A stretch of DNA of 28,036 nucleotides from CAYHGV01 sp964356135 (GTDB lineage Bacteria; Hydrothermota; Tepidihabitantia; CAYHGV01): the NCBI GenBank assembly GCA_964356135.1, contig CAYHGV010000032.1, positions 1-28,036 of the forward strand, given 5' to 3'. Under the pieces are notes generated by a model that saw only the letters and a list, made by a program, of their open reading frames with translations, had not been told where the DNA came from and did not search any database. Positions 1 to 7,527 of the stretch are shown here, in pieces; position 1 is the first letter of the stretch, and every line of letters starts with the position of its first letter. The position numbers and the translations under genes are program-made.

Positions 1-308
1 AGCCGGAAAGCGAAGCAGACCTCACACCGCCTGCCACCCTCCGGCTCATTCTCAAAGCCTTTGATTGCCTGGAGCCAGGTATCGGTATCGTATTCGCCTT
101 TGTAGAGTTTCAGATTCCATAAATTAAAGAGCCGTTCAGTTTCCAAAAGCCGTTTTTCATATTCTTCTCTGGGTTGGATATTGGGATTATTAAAATAGCC
201 CGCTACTTCATAGTTTTGCTCTAAGAGTTTAATCACCTGGGTCGCATCCGGTCCACAGCAGATATGGAGCAGAAGTTTTGGTTTGGCTCCGGGTTTTTTA
301 GATATTAT
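1..308 (-). CDS. queH: QueH-type epoxyqueuosine reductase (partial, 3' end outside window)
   Basis: QueH performs the last step of queuosine synthesis, reducing epoxyqueuosine at position 34 of tRNAs. About 100 N-terminal residues are visible. They contain the family's opening motif LLLHICCGPD, followed by an EEYEKRLLETERL helix and then RRCEVCF, the second cysteine pair that with the first holds the Fe-S/metal centre. The frame is open to the window edge. The start is odd: there is no ATG, GTG or TTG between the overlapping end of the upstream gene and the motif. An AAAGGA ribosome site sits 8 nt before an ATA codon at 308-306, so initiation there, overlapping the upstream TAA at 307-305, is possible. 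Family assignment is firm; the start is not. Confidence 0.85.
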   Translation of the reverse strand, partial: MISKKPGAKPKLLLHICCGPDATQVIKLLEQNYEVAGYFNNPNIQPREEYEKRLLETERLFNLWNLKLYKGEYDTDTWLQAIKGFENEPEGGRRCEVCFAFR

Positions 309-982
309 TGCTGAAATCCTTTGCAGGCTTTGACGCAGATGCCGCAGATATACTGGTTGGTATAGCCTTTTTTCTGGAAATCTTTAAGCAGTTCGAAGCA
401 TTTCAAGTGGTCGAATTCCTGCGCGGTTTCTTTGATGGCAGCGATCGGGCAGGTTGAGACACAGAGCCGGCAGTCACCGCAAGTTTCATCGGTCGGTCGA
501 TCATAGCGCAACGGCAGATCGGTCAGAATCGTCACCAGGCGAATCCGGGAACCGAATTTTTTATTGACCAGGAGATTATTCCGGCCAAGCCAGCCCAGAC
601 CGGCTTCGATTGCCACTTTTTTATGGGAGAGGTGACCGCGCCGGCTTTGCCAGTCGACAATCTGGGATGCGGGAATGGGCAGTGCCCGCCCGCCAAGCTC
701 CTGAATAACCAGAGCAAGCCTCAGAGCCAGCTGGTCTAAAAACTGATTAACCTGGCGGTAGTGATGATAGTAGAGCCTGGTCGGGTGGTCTTCGATTTCT
801 TCCAAAACCGGCTCCGATAACCGGGCGGCTAATGAAATGCCGGCGTCGAGTTTTTCTACGATCCTCGCTGCAATCAGAAAATCTTTTTCCAGGTTCGTTA
901 TGTTGGCAACCCCGAACAATGCAGCACCTTCGGCTAACGCCCGTTCTTTTAGTTGGTGGTAGTTCTCCTGAGGTTGGGTCAT
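305..982 (-). CDS. QueG-like (COG1600) double 4Fe-4S cluster protein
   Basis: A 225-residue protein related to the tRNA epoxyqueuosine reductase QueG. The core is recognisable: GLGWLGRNNLLVN with FGSRIRLVTILTDLPL, then a ferredoxin-type CGDCRLCVSTCP, and a C-terminal CGICVKAC that supplies the second cluster. It is much shorter than typical QueG (over 300 residues). Since queH follows with overlapping ends, it may be an electron-transfer partner or a diverged paralogue rather than the reductase itself. The ATG at 982 (MTQPQ) was chosen because the longer frame reads back through a low-complexity heptamer repeat. It lies 112 bp downstream of mnmG, so a tRNA wobble-modification operon is likely. 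No clear Shine-Dalgarno site is seen. Confidence 0.8.
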   Translation of the reverse strand: MTQPQENYHQLKERALAEGAALFGVANITNLEKDFLIAARIVEKLDAGISLAARLSEPVLEEIEDHPTRLYYHHYRQVNQFLDQLALRLALVIQELGGRALPIPASQIVDWQSRRGHLSHKKVAIEAGLGWLGRNNLLVNKKFGSRIRLVTILTDLPLRYDRPTDETCGDCRLCVSTCPIAAIKETAQEFDHLKCFELLKDFQKKGYTNQYICGICVKACKGFQQ

Positions 983-1052
983 GATTGATTCGTTACCTGT
1001 AAAAGGTAAGACGAAAAATGTAAAATAATGGCATAAGATGTAGATTTTAATA

Positions 1053-1098
1053 ATTCTGCATTTTGCAATTTGCACTTTTCATTTTTCATTGTTTTCAT
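1053..1098 (-). repeat. Degenerate AAATGnA heptamer tandem repeat
   Basis: On the minus strand this tract reads as consecutive 7-base units of type AATGAAA, AATGAAA, AGTGCAA, ATTGCAA, AATGCAG. It starts at the mnmG stop codon and fills the gap towards the QueG-like gene. Four similar tracts lie near 3066, 7324, 7464 and 9915. Confidence 0.7.
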
Positions 1099-2960
1099 AA
1101 TCTCTTCAGGTACGCCAACAGCGCATAGATTGCGGCCGGGGTGACACCGGAGATGCGCGACGCCTGGCCTAATGATGAGGGATGTGCTCGTGAAAGCTTT
1201 TCTCGAACCTCGAACGACAAACCGGCAACCCGGTCGAAATCGAAATTGGGCGATAATCGTATTTCCTCCAATTGCCTGAACTTCTCGACCTCGCAGAGCT
1301 GGCGTTCGATATACCCCTTGTATTTTACTTCGGCCGAAAGATTGATTACCAGTGGCGCCGATATCAGGTTATGATTGTCGGCTAACGAAGCGACCTGCTC
1401 GTAGCTGAGCTCGGGCCGGCGCAGCAACTCTTCTAAGGTTGCTGCCTCCCGAATCGGCGCGCTCGATAATTCGCTTAACCGCTGGTTTATGTCTTCCGAA
1501 GGCATGACCCGCGTTTGCCGGAGACGCGATAGTTCGGCTGTAATCAACGTTTTTTTCTCGACGACCTTCCGATAGCGATCCTCGGGCAAGAGTCCGACCG
1601 CATACCCTTTTTCCGATAAGCGCAAATCGGCGTTGTCTTCCCGCAAAAGCAGCCGGTATTCGACCCGGGAGGTGAACATCCGGTAGGGTTCGTTCGTGCC
1701 TTTCATTATCAGGTCGTCAATCAGCACCCCGATATAGGCTTCGGAACGGTCGAGGACGAAAGGTGGTTTCTCCTGTGCCTTCAATGCGGCATTGATGCCG
1801 GCGATAATGCCCTGGGCGGCCGCTTCTTCATAGCCGGTGGTGCCGTTGATCTGACCGGCAAGAAAGAGATTTTCAATGAGTCTGGTTTCGAGGGTCGGTT
1901 TCAATTGAGTCGGGTCAACATAATCGTGTTCGATCGCGTAGCCCGGACGGAGGATCACTGCCTTTTCCAGGCCGGGAATCGATTGCACCATTTTTACCTG
2001 GATATCCAAGGGCAGGCTGGTCGAGATTCCGTTAGGGTAAAATTCAAAGGTTTCATAGCCTTCCGGTTCTAAAAATATTCGATGATGGTCGCGGTCGGAA
2101 AACCGGGCGATCTTATCCTCGATCGATGGGCAGTAGCGGACGCCGGTGCCCTGGATGACGCCGGTATAGAGGGGAGAGCGGTCGAGCCCGGAGCGGATGA
2201 TCTCGTGGGTGGTGGGGTTGGTGTAGGTGATGTAGCAGGGAACCTGGGGCTGGGTAATCCGTTCGGTTTCAAACGAAAATGGCAGAGGAGGGTCGTCGCC
2301 CGGCTGAATTTCGAGTTTGAAAAAATCTATCGTTCTGCCGTCAAGCCGGGGTGGGGTGCCGGTCTTAAACCGGCCGAGGGTCAAGCCCGACTCTTTTAAA
2401 TTTTCGGAAAGGCGGTTTGCCGGAGCTTCGCCCATTCTGCCTGCCGGAAAGCTTTTTAAGCCGATGTGGATCAAGCCGCTCAAAAAAGTTCCCGGGGCAA
2501 TGATTACCGTTCGGGCAGGAAACCGTTCGCCGAGTTCGGTCTCGACTCCAACAATCCGGTTTTCCTCGATCAGCAATCGTTCTACCCGGCCCTGACGAAT
2601 CTCAAGCCGGGCATGGTTTTCCAGAATCTTTTTCATGTAGAGACGGTAGTTCTGCCGGTCGACCTGGGCGCGGGAAGAACGGACCGCTGGACCTTTGCTT
2701 GTATTGAGCTGGCGGAACTGGATGCCGGTAGCGTCGGTCGCCTTCGCCATTTCACCGCCTAAGGCATCGACCTCTTTTACCAATTGTCCTTTGCCGATAC
2801 CGCCGATTGCCGGATTGCAGGACATGAGTGCGATCGTGTCGAGGTTCGTCGTTACGAGCAGGGTCCTGGCGCCCAGCCGGGTTGAGGCTAAAGCCGCTTC
2901 GCAGCCGGCATGGCCGGCTCCAACCACCAGGACATCGTAGCGTTTGGAATCCAATGACAT
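1095..2960 (-). CDS. mnmG: tRNA uridine-5-carboxymethylaminomethyl modification enzyme MnmG (GidA)
   Basis: FAD-dependent subunit of the MnmE-MnmG complex that installs (carboxymethyl)aminomethyl groups on U34 of tRNAs. Seen directly: the dinucleotide fold GAGHAG at residues 14-19, the family signature GGIGKGQLVKEVDALGG, CPSIEDKI, TSRVEYRLLLREDNADLRL, and the C-terminal helical domain ending GVTPAAIYALLAYLKRL. With the start at 2960 the protein has 621 residues, the normal MnmG length. An upstream ATG at 2972 overlaps a promoter -10 box, so the second ATG (MSLDSKRYDV) is preferred. That would make the mRNA leaderless, since there is no Shine-Dalgarno site. Divergent from the outer-membrane protein at 3144. 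Confidence 0.97.
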   Translation of the reverse strand: MSLDSKRYDVLVVGAGHAGCEAALASTRLGARTLLVTTNLDTIALMSCNPAIGGIGKGQLVKEVDALGGEMAKATDATGIQFRQLNTSKGPAVRSSRAQVDRQNYRLYMKKILENHARLEIRQGRVERLLIEENRIVGVETELGERFPARTVIIAPGTFLSGLIHIGLKSFPAGRMGEAPANRLSENLKESGLTLGRFKTGTPPRLDGRTIDFFKLEIQPGDDPPLPFSFETERITQPQVPCYITYTNPTTHEIIRSGLDRSPLYTGVIQGTGVRYCPSIEDKIARFSDRDHHRIFLEPEGYETFEFYPNGISTSLPLDIQVKMVQSIPGLEKAVILRPGYAIEHDYVDPTQLKPTLETRLIENLFLAGQINGTTGYEEAAAQGIIAGINAALKAQEKPPFVLDRSEAYIGVLIDDLIMKGTNEPYRMFTSRVEYRLLLREDNADLRLSEKGYAVGLLPEDRYRKVVEKKTLITAELSRLRQTRVMPSEDINQRLSELSSAPIREAATLEELLRRPELSYEQVASLADNHNLISAPLVINLSAEVKYKGYIERQLCEVEKFRQLEEIRLSPNFDFDRVAGLSFEVREKLSRAHPSSLGQASRISGVTPAAIYALLAYLKRL

Positions 2961-2967
2961 TTCGTCA

Positions 2968-2995
2968 AGCATAAACCGGTTTGGGCTATTGTCAA
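2968..2995 (-). promoter_or_regulatory. Sigma70-type promoter of mnmG, leaderless
   Basis: TTGACA at 2995-2990, 16 bp spacer, TATGCT at 2973-2968, then 7 bp to the ATG at 2960. This spacing puts the transcription start at or next to the A of the ATG. Confidence 0.65.
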
Positions 2996-3043
2996 CTCCT
3001 GTCCCACCACTCTCGTCCCGCTCCACGCCGCTGTCATTCTGAA

Positions 3044-3090
3044 AATCCGGGGACAGAGCCCATATTTAATTTTTCATTTTGCATTTCTCT
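3044..3090. repeat. GGGGACAG-type repeat joined to a heptamer tract
   Basis: AATCCGGGGACAG at 3044-3056 leads into CCATATTTAATTTTTCATTT. The first part recurs at 7155 and the second nearly intact at 7318. GGGGACAG/CTGTCCCC motifs often accompany REP elements mobilised by IS200-like (RAYT) transposases; no transposase is present here. Confidence 0.55.
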
Positions 3091-3108
3091 TTAACCAGCT
3101 CCCTCGAC

Positions 3109-3136
3109 TTGACAGTCGTAGTCCGGGAAGTATACT
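3109..3136 (+). promoter_or_regulatory. Near-consensus sigma70 promoter, leaderless
   Basis: TTGACA at 3109-3114, 16 bp spacer, TATACT at 3131-3136, then 8 bp to the ATG at 3144. There is no room for a ribosome-binding leader. Confidence 0.75.
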
Positions 3137-3143
3137 TGCGACC

Positions 3144-3782
3144 ATGAGAATACTCCTCGCCACAATTTTATCTTTTTCAGCCGTGACTGCGGGCGTTACC
3201 GTCGGTGTCGGGAGCGGCGGCGACGTCTCTTTCGGCTACCGATTTAATAAGTTCACCTGTTTTTTAGCGCCATCGTTCATGAATATTGGCGGCGCCTATT
3301 ATTCCCATTACCGAAGTCATAACGATAATCTGCCCGATCCCTATAAAGATACCGAAGAAAATGATACCCTCCGATTCAATGCCGGGATTTTGACGACCAG
3401 CCTCGGAGCGGAACTGCAGTTCGGGTCGAAAGAACTGCAGCCCTACCTCCGGGCTTCGGTTGGGCTGCCGCTGCCGCTCTTTCTTCGGCTGCAATCGAAC
3501 GACACGACCGGACAGAAGCAGCTCGATTCGCTCGTCAGCCGGATGTACGAACATCCTGAGCCGACGGTGGTTTTTTCTGCCGCCACCGGTTTGATGGCAC
3601 CGATTACGAAACATGTCAGCATAGGAGGTGAGGTAAACTATACCAGCATGTTTGGTTCGGTCTGGGCCGAGAACCGCTACGATAAAAATGAAGACGGCAG
3701 TTTTTGGGAAAAAGAAGAAAGCCGGATACAATTTATCCTGGGAAAGATCGGCAGTTCAATCCGGCTCAATTTTTACTTTTAA
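3144..3782 (+). CDS. Small outer-membrane beta-barrel-like protein
   Basis: 212 residues with a signal peptide (MRILLATILSFSAVTAG). Alternating amphipathic strands follow (YLRASVGLPLPLFLRLQ, KHVSIGGEVNYTSMFG) and the last residue is aromatic (SIRLNFYF), as in outer-membrane barrels. Residues 180-191 (DKNEDGSFWEKE) fit a complete EF-hand calcium loop, with Asp, Asn, Asp, Gly, Phe and Glu at positions 1, 3, 5, 6, 8 and 12. It probably lies in an extracellular loop between the last strands. Function is not recognisable beyond a surface location. The start is set by the promoter 8 bp upstream. A 355 bp repeat-rich gap separates it from the next gene, whose product carries a related DKNEDG loop. 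Confidence 0.75.
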   Translation: MRILLATILSFSAVTAGVTVGVGSGGDVSFGYRFNKFTCFLAPSFMNIGGAYYSHYRSHNDNLPDPYKDTEENDTLRFNAGILTTSLGAELQFGSKELQPYLRASVGLPLPLFLRLQSNDTTGQKQLDSLVSRMYEHPEPTVVFSAATGLMAPITKHVSIGGEVNYTSMFGSVWAENRYDKNEDGSFWEKEESRIQFILGKIGSSIRLNFYF

Positions 3783-4120
3783 CTTGAATCCTGAAATAAC
3801 CACGAATGGCCACGAAGAAAATCGAAGAAACACGAGCGCCTCCCGAAGGGTCGGGTCTTCGACGGAACGAGGCGAAATATTGGTATTACGCAAAATTCAA
3901 TTTCACCAAAGAGGTGGGAAACAAAGAATAGGTGGGTGTCGCTTGGTCTCGTTTCACTCAACCGATGCTACGCATAACGCTCCACCTACTCTTCGAGTTT
4001 GGTGTCGCTCCGCTCCACCTACTCATGGAGTTTCGTGTCAATTCGCAAACATTCGTGTAATCCGCCACACTGTATGGCGGACGTGGTTCCTTATTGCAGG
4101 ATTTAGATTTAATATCCTTA
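3783..4120. repeat. Intergenic repeat cluster
   Basis: No convincing gene. It holds CCACGAATGGCCACGAAG near 3800, of the dispersed CCACGAA type also seen at 7193 and 11525. Two direct copies of GCTCCACCTACTC-(N3)-GAGTTT start at 3979 and 4012. A perfect hairpin TCCGCCA-CACTGTA-TGGCGGA lies at 4061-4081, matched by a CGCCAC/GTGGCG hairpin at about 7390. Confidence 0.6.
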
Positions 4121-4136
4121 CGAAAGGAGGATGCGA

Positions 4137-5177
4137 ATGAAGCAATTGTTCATAATAAATTTTTGTTTCGCTCTTTATTCATTGTCGGCAGCACCGGGGA
4201 TGCTCACCAATTTACATATAATGGAAGGAGATTCCGCCCACTTTCTGCGCTCGATCGATACGGTCGATGTTACCCTCAACATCGACGGAACCCATATCTG
4301 GGATTTTACCGATGCGGCGATACCGTGGGACGAAATCGATGAATATCGTTATGTTAAGAAAGCCGGTGATGGCCTGTTCGGGGGGATGTTCTCTGGAGTA
4401 CCGCTTGTCAGCCAGACGATGTCGGTGCTCGATACGACCGAAACCTATCTCGACAAAAATGAAGACGGCATTTTTGGCTATGGGTTTACGACCGTTCGCG
4501 CAGGTGTGGCAGCGCCTGCGAAAATTACGACCGGTGGTCCGGCTCGGCTTGCGCTCTTCCCTTCGGTGGTGGGGGATACCTGGTTCGATCAATACCAGAT
4601 GGTGAGCGGCCAGGCAACGGCATACGTCAACAGCTGGGTCAAACTGGCAGATTCGGGTCAGGTCTACACCCCGCTCGATTCCTTCCCCTGCGTCGTCGCC
4701 CGCCTCCACCAGGAAATCGAGGTGAAAGTGTTTGGCGTCACCATCGAGCGTATCAAGTTCTACCGCTATGACTGGCTGGTCGATAGTTTGACCACGGTGG
4801 CAAGCATCATTTCCGGCAATGATGAGACCCTGCCCATTTTCACGAAGGCGCTGAGCGTTTCACGGGTGACCACTCTTTCGTTCTACCAGCCTGAAACCAC
4901 CGTCTGTGCCGAAGAGCCGAAACCCCGGGGAAACGGCAGTTTCGTTCGGTATACGGCAGACGGCTTCAGGGTTGTTTTTCAGCTTCCCCGGTCGTCTCCA
5001 GTCCGGTTGACGCTTTTTGATACGGGCGGCAGGCAGGTTGCCGAAACCAGACTGGGAGTTACCGGCGAGGGCAGGCACGAAATTCTCTGGCCGGTCAAAG
5101 TTTCAACCGGCGTCTATTTCTTGAAATTCGAAGGCGGAAACCAGGCGAGCGTAGCGAAAGTCGTCAGCATCCGATGA
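4137..5177 (+). CDS. Secreted protein with C-terminal FlgD-Ig/T9SS-like sorting module
   Basis: 346 residues. A signal peptide (MKQLFIINFCFALYSLSA) is followed by a beta-rich body of unknown function. The last 75 residues form the sorting-type Ig module: VRLTLFDTGGRQVAETRL, EILWPVKVSTGVYFLKFEG, ending SVAKVVSIR. Residues 106-111 (DKNEDG) resemble the start of an EF-hand loop but lack the final acidic residue. The ATG at 4137 is chosen because the AAAGGAGG site ends 6 bp before it; an ATG at 4131 directly abuts the site. Family knowledge suggests export and surface attachment through a type-IX-like system. The specific role is unknown. Confidence 0.8.
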   Translation: MKQLFIINFCFALYSLSAAPGMLTNLHIMEGDSAHFLRSIDTVDVTLNIDGTHIWDFTDAAIPWDEIDEYRYVKKAGDGLFGGMFSGVPLVSQTMSVLDTTETYLDKNEDGIFGYGFTTVRAGVAAPAKITTGGPARLALFPSVVGDTWFDQYQMVSGQATAYVNSWVKLADSGQVYTPLDSFPCVVARLHQEIEVKVFGVTIERIKFYRYDWLVDSLTTVASIISGNDETLPIFTKALSVSRVTTLSFYQPETTVCAEEPKPRGNGSFVRYTADGFRVVFQLPRSSPVRLTLFDTGGRQVAETRLGVTGEGRHEILWPVKVSTGVYFLKFEGGNQASVAKVVSIR

Positions 5178-5269
5178 CGATTTTCGAAAACTAACAACAA
5201 CCCCTGCGTAACCCGCGGCGAAGGTTCGAAAAATGTTTTTTCGGTTCTTGCGGATAGCTGTAAAGACAA

Positions 5270-5298
5270 TTGTTAAGCTGAAGAATCGGGCGGATAAT
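5270..5298 (+). promoter_or_regulatory. Probable promoter of the flavoprotein-maf operon
   Basis: TTGTTA at 5270-5275, 17 bp spacer, GATAAT at 5293-5298, 13 bp before the ATG at 5312. The boxes match 4/6 and 5/6. Confidence 0.45.
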
Positions 5299-5311
5299 TT
5301 TTGAGAGCGTT

Positions 5312-6565
5312 ATGTCGAATGTAAACAGAATTGTGGTGGTCGGCGGCGGTCCGGCAGGGATGATGGCAGCGATCCGTGCGGGCGAGCGCAAGCAGAACGT
5401 GACGTTAATAGAAAAAAATCCGATTCTCGGCAAGAAACTTCTTTTGAGCGGCAAAGGGCGCTGCAATCTGACCAACGCCGGCACGTTGGATTCATTCCTC
5501 GAAAGATTCTCTGCTGTTACGAGCGGACAATTTTTACGCGATGCGTTCAAGAAATTTTTCAACCGGGATTTAATGAATTTTTTTGAGGAGAGAGGCGTGG
5601 AGTTACAAGTGGAAAAACAGTTTCGCGTTTTTCCACGGAGCGACCGGGCGAACAGCATTGCCGAAGTTTTAACAAAGGAGTTGGAACGCTGTAGGGTAAC
5701 GATTATTTATAAAAGAGCGGTGAGAGACATTGTAATGAGCGATAAGAAAGTTCAGGGTGTCGTGCTTGCGGATGGCAAAATTTTGCCGGCAGGCAGGATC
5801 ATTCTTGCGACCGGTGGAGTTTCTTACAAATTTACCGGCTCAACCGGAGACGGACTCCTGATGGCAAAGAAATCAGGCCACACGATAACTCCGCTTCAGC
5901 CCGGTTTGGTTCCGTTGATGACCGCAGAAACCTATCCGCGGCAGTTAGAGGGGTTGGTTTTGCAGCACATCCGCCTGCTATTGGGCAGTGGTAAAAAGCA
6001 GATAACCTCGGATATCGGAGATCTTTTATTTACCCGGTTTGGCGTATCCGGACCGTTGGTTTTATCCTTGAGCGGCAGAGCCGCGGATTGGCGGGCAGAC
6101 GGTCAAAAGGTCACTCTGGCAATAGATTTACAGCCGACAGTATCGCACGAGCAGTTCAATGCATGGTTTGTCCGGCAAGCGGCTGCGTTTGCCCGGGCAA
6201 ACCTGAGCACGGTGCTGAAAAAGTTAATTCCCAGGCGATTGGTCGGGGTGCTGCTGGCAATCGCAGAGATTGCGCCCGATAAAACAATCGATCAGGTCAC
6301 GCAATCCGAACGGCAGTTACTCGTAAATCTCCTGAAAGGATTTCGGCTGACCATCACCCGGCCCAGACCGCTGGATGAAGCCATGGTTACCCGGGGCGGC
6401 GTTTCGTTAAAGGAGATCGACCCCCGGACGATGCAGTCGCGTTTTATTCAGGGGTTGTTTTTTGCGGGTGAAATTATTGATGTCGCAGCCGATACCGGCG
6501 GATTTAATTTACAGGCAGCTTTTTCTACCGGCTATTTAGCCGGCGAAAGCGCAGCGCTATCCTAA
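5312..6565 (+). CDS. HI0933/YhiN-family FAD-dependent oxidoreductase
   Basis: 417 residues, normal for the family annotated as aminoacetone oxidase or YhiN-like flavoprotein. Visible motifs: the FAD-binding VVVGGGPAGMMAAIRAG (GxGxxG at 11-16), NPILGKKLLLSGKGRCNLTNAG, the second nucleotide motif ILATGGVSYKFTGSTGDG, SDIGDLLFTRFGVSGPLVL, and the C-terminal VTRGGVSLKEIDPRTMQS with GLFFAGEIIDVAADTGGFN. Likely cytosolic. The physiological substrate is not settled for this family. It is followed after 10 bp by maf and they are almost certainly cotranscribed. The ribosome site before the ATG (GAGAG) is weak. Confidence 0.92.
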   Translation: MSNVNRIVVVGGGPAGMMAAIRAGERKQNVTLIEKNPILGKKLLLSGKGRCNLTNAGTLDSFLERFSAVTSGQFLRDAFKKFFNRDLMNFFEERGVELQVEKQFRVFPRSDRANSIAEVLTKELERCRVTIIYKRAVRDIVMSDKKVQGVVLADGKILPAGRIILATGGVSYKFTGSTGDGLLMAKKSGHTITPLQPGLVPLMTAETYPRQLEGLVLQHIRLLLGSGKKQITSDIGDLLFTRFGVSGPLVLSLSGRAADWRADGQKVTLAIDLQPTVSHEQFNAWFVRQAAAFARANLSTVLKKLIPRRLVGVLLAIAEIAPDKTIDQVTQSERQLLVNLLKGFRLTITRPRPLDEAMVTRGGVSLKEIDPRTMQSRFIQGLFFAGEIIDVAADTGGFNLQAAFSTGYLAGESAALS

Positions 6566-6575
6566 AGATACGGAG

Positions 6576-7154
6576 ATGAGAAAAATATACCTCGCTTCGG
6601 ATTCCAAGGCTCGAAAGGAACTCCTTTCCACGCTCGGTTTGAAAATCAAGGTCCTGCCGAGCAGGATTAAGGAAGAGAGGAAATCAAAAATTTTGTCGTA
6701 CGCTTCACTGGTCAAAAAGAACGCCCTGAAAAAAGCAAAAAAAGTTTCATCCCGGGTCCGAAACGGTATTATCATCGCCGCCGATACGGTTGTGGTGCAG
6801 GGAAAGAGAATATTTGGGAAACCGAGGAATTTGCGTGATGCGCGGAAAATGTTGAAGCGGCTGAGTTCCAAACCCCAGTTCGTTTATACCGGCATAGCGA
6901 TTATTGATACCGAGCACAATAAGACGCTCGTTGATTATGAAAAAACCAGGGTGTATATGGACAGCTTGAGCGATAAAGAAATACGAGCTTATTTTTCACG
7001 CGTTTCTCCGTTGGATAAGGCAGGCAGTTTTGACATCCAGGGGAGAGGGGCGTTTTTTATCCGGCGCATCGAAGGCTGTTTTTACACGGTCGTCGGCTTG
7101 CCGGTTCGAAAACTCTACCGGATGCTGAAAAACCTCGGGGTAAAGGTTTTTTAA
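6576..7154 (+). CDS. maf: Maf-family nucleoside triphosphate pyrophosphatase
   Basis: 192 residues, usual Maf length. Maf proteins hydrolyse non-canonical or modified nucleoside triphosphates (dTTP, UTP, m7GTP and others). Seen: the opening LASDSKARKELLSTLG, IIAADTVVVQGKRIFGKPRN with the catalytic-region Asp, the Lys of SPLDKAG, then SFDIQGRGAFFIRRIEG and CFYTVVGLPVRKLYRML. The usual SPRR of the opening loop is SKAR here, and YAIQG is FDIQG, so subclass and substrate cannot be assigned. Second gene of the operon. A GGGGACAG repeat begins at the base after the stop codon. Confidence 0.9.
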   Translation: MRKIYLASDSKARKELLSTLGLKIKVLPSRIKEERKSKILSYASLVKKNALKKAKKVSSRVRNGIIIAADTVVVQGKRIFGKPRNLRDARKMLKRLSSKPQFVYTGIAIIDTEHNKTLVDYEKTRVYMDSLSDKEIRAYFSRVSPLDKAGSFDIQGRGAFFIRRIEGCFYTVVGLPVRKLYRMLKNLGVKVF

Positions 7155-7527
7155 AATCCGGGGACAGTGAGTTTGTCCAAAAATTCAAAAATTACCACGA
7201 AAACACGAAATTAAAAAAAGTTCTAACTTCCTTCGTAACAGGAGGTTGAAGGTTTTCGTGCTTTCAAGGTTTCGTGCTTTCGTGATGGAAATAAGGGTTT
7301 TTAGACATGCTCCAGAGACCATATTTAATTTTCCATTTTGCGTTAACTTTTGACTGCCTCTACGATTAGAATCCGTGTTGATGTCGCTCGCCACGATGCG
7401 TGGCGGACTCCATCTATATCTCGTATTTTATCTGTGTGCATCTGTGGTGACTGTTTTTTGGTTCAATTTTGCATTCTGCATTTTGCACTCTCCTCGTCGC
7501 CTTTTCTCCAGGCGTAATCACCACAAT
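7155..7527. repeat. Intergenic repeat cluster between convergent genes
   Basis: No gene supported. In order it holds AATCCGGGGACAG at 7155-7167 with a GGACA/TGTCC hairpin; TACCACGAAAACACGAAA followed by an oppositely oriented TTTCGTGCTTTCGTG (about 7190-7285); CCATATTTAATTTTCCATTT at 7319-7338, nearly identical to the copy at 3060; the hairpin CGCCAC-GATGC-GTGGCG at about 7390-7406; and a heptamer tract at 7464-7491. Confidence 0.6.

Noticed and set aside
2082..2399. Several open frames opposite mnmG, this being the longest
   Set aside because: mnmG is a well-conserved full-length gene and the antisense frames show no motifs or ribosome sites.
3652..4140. A 162-codon plus-strand frame overlapping the end of the barrel gene
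   Set aside because: It runs through repeat-rich intergenic DNA, has no coding character and overlaps a real gene out of frame.
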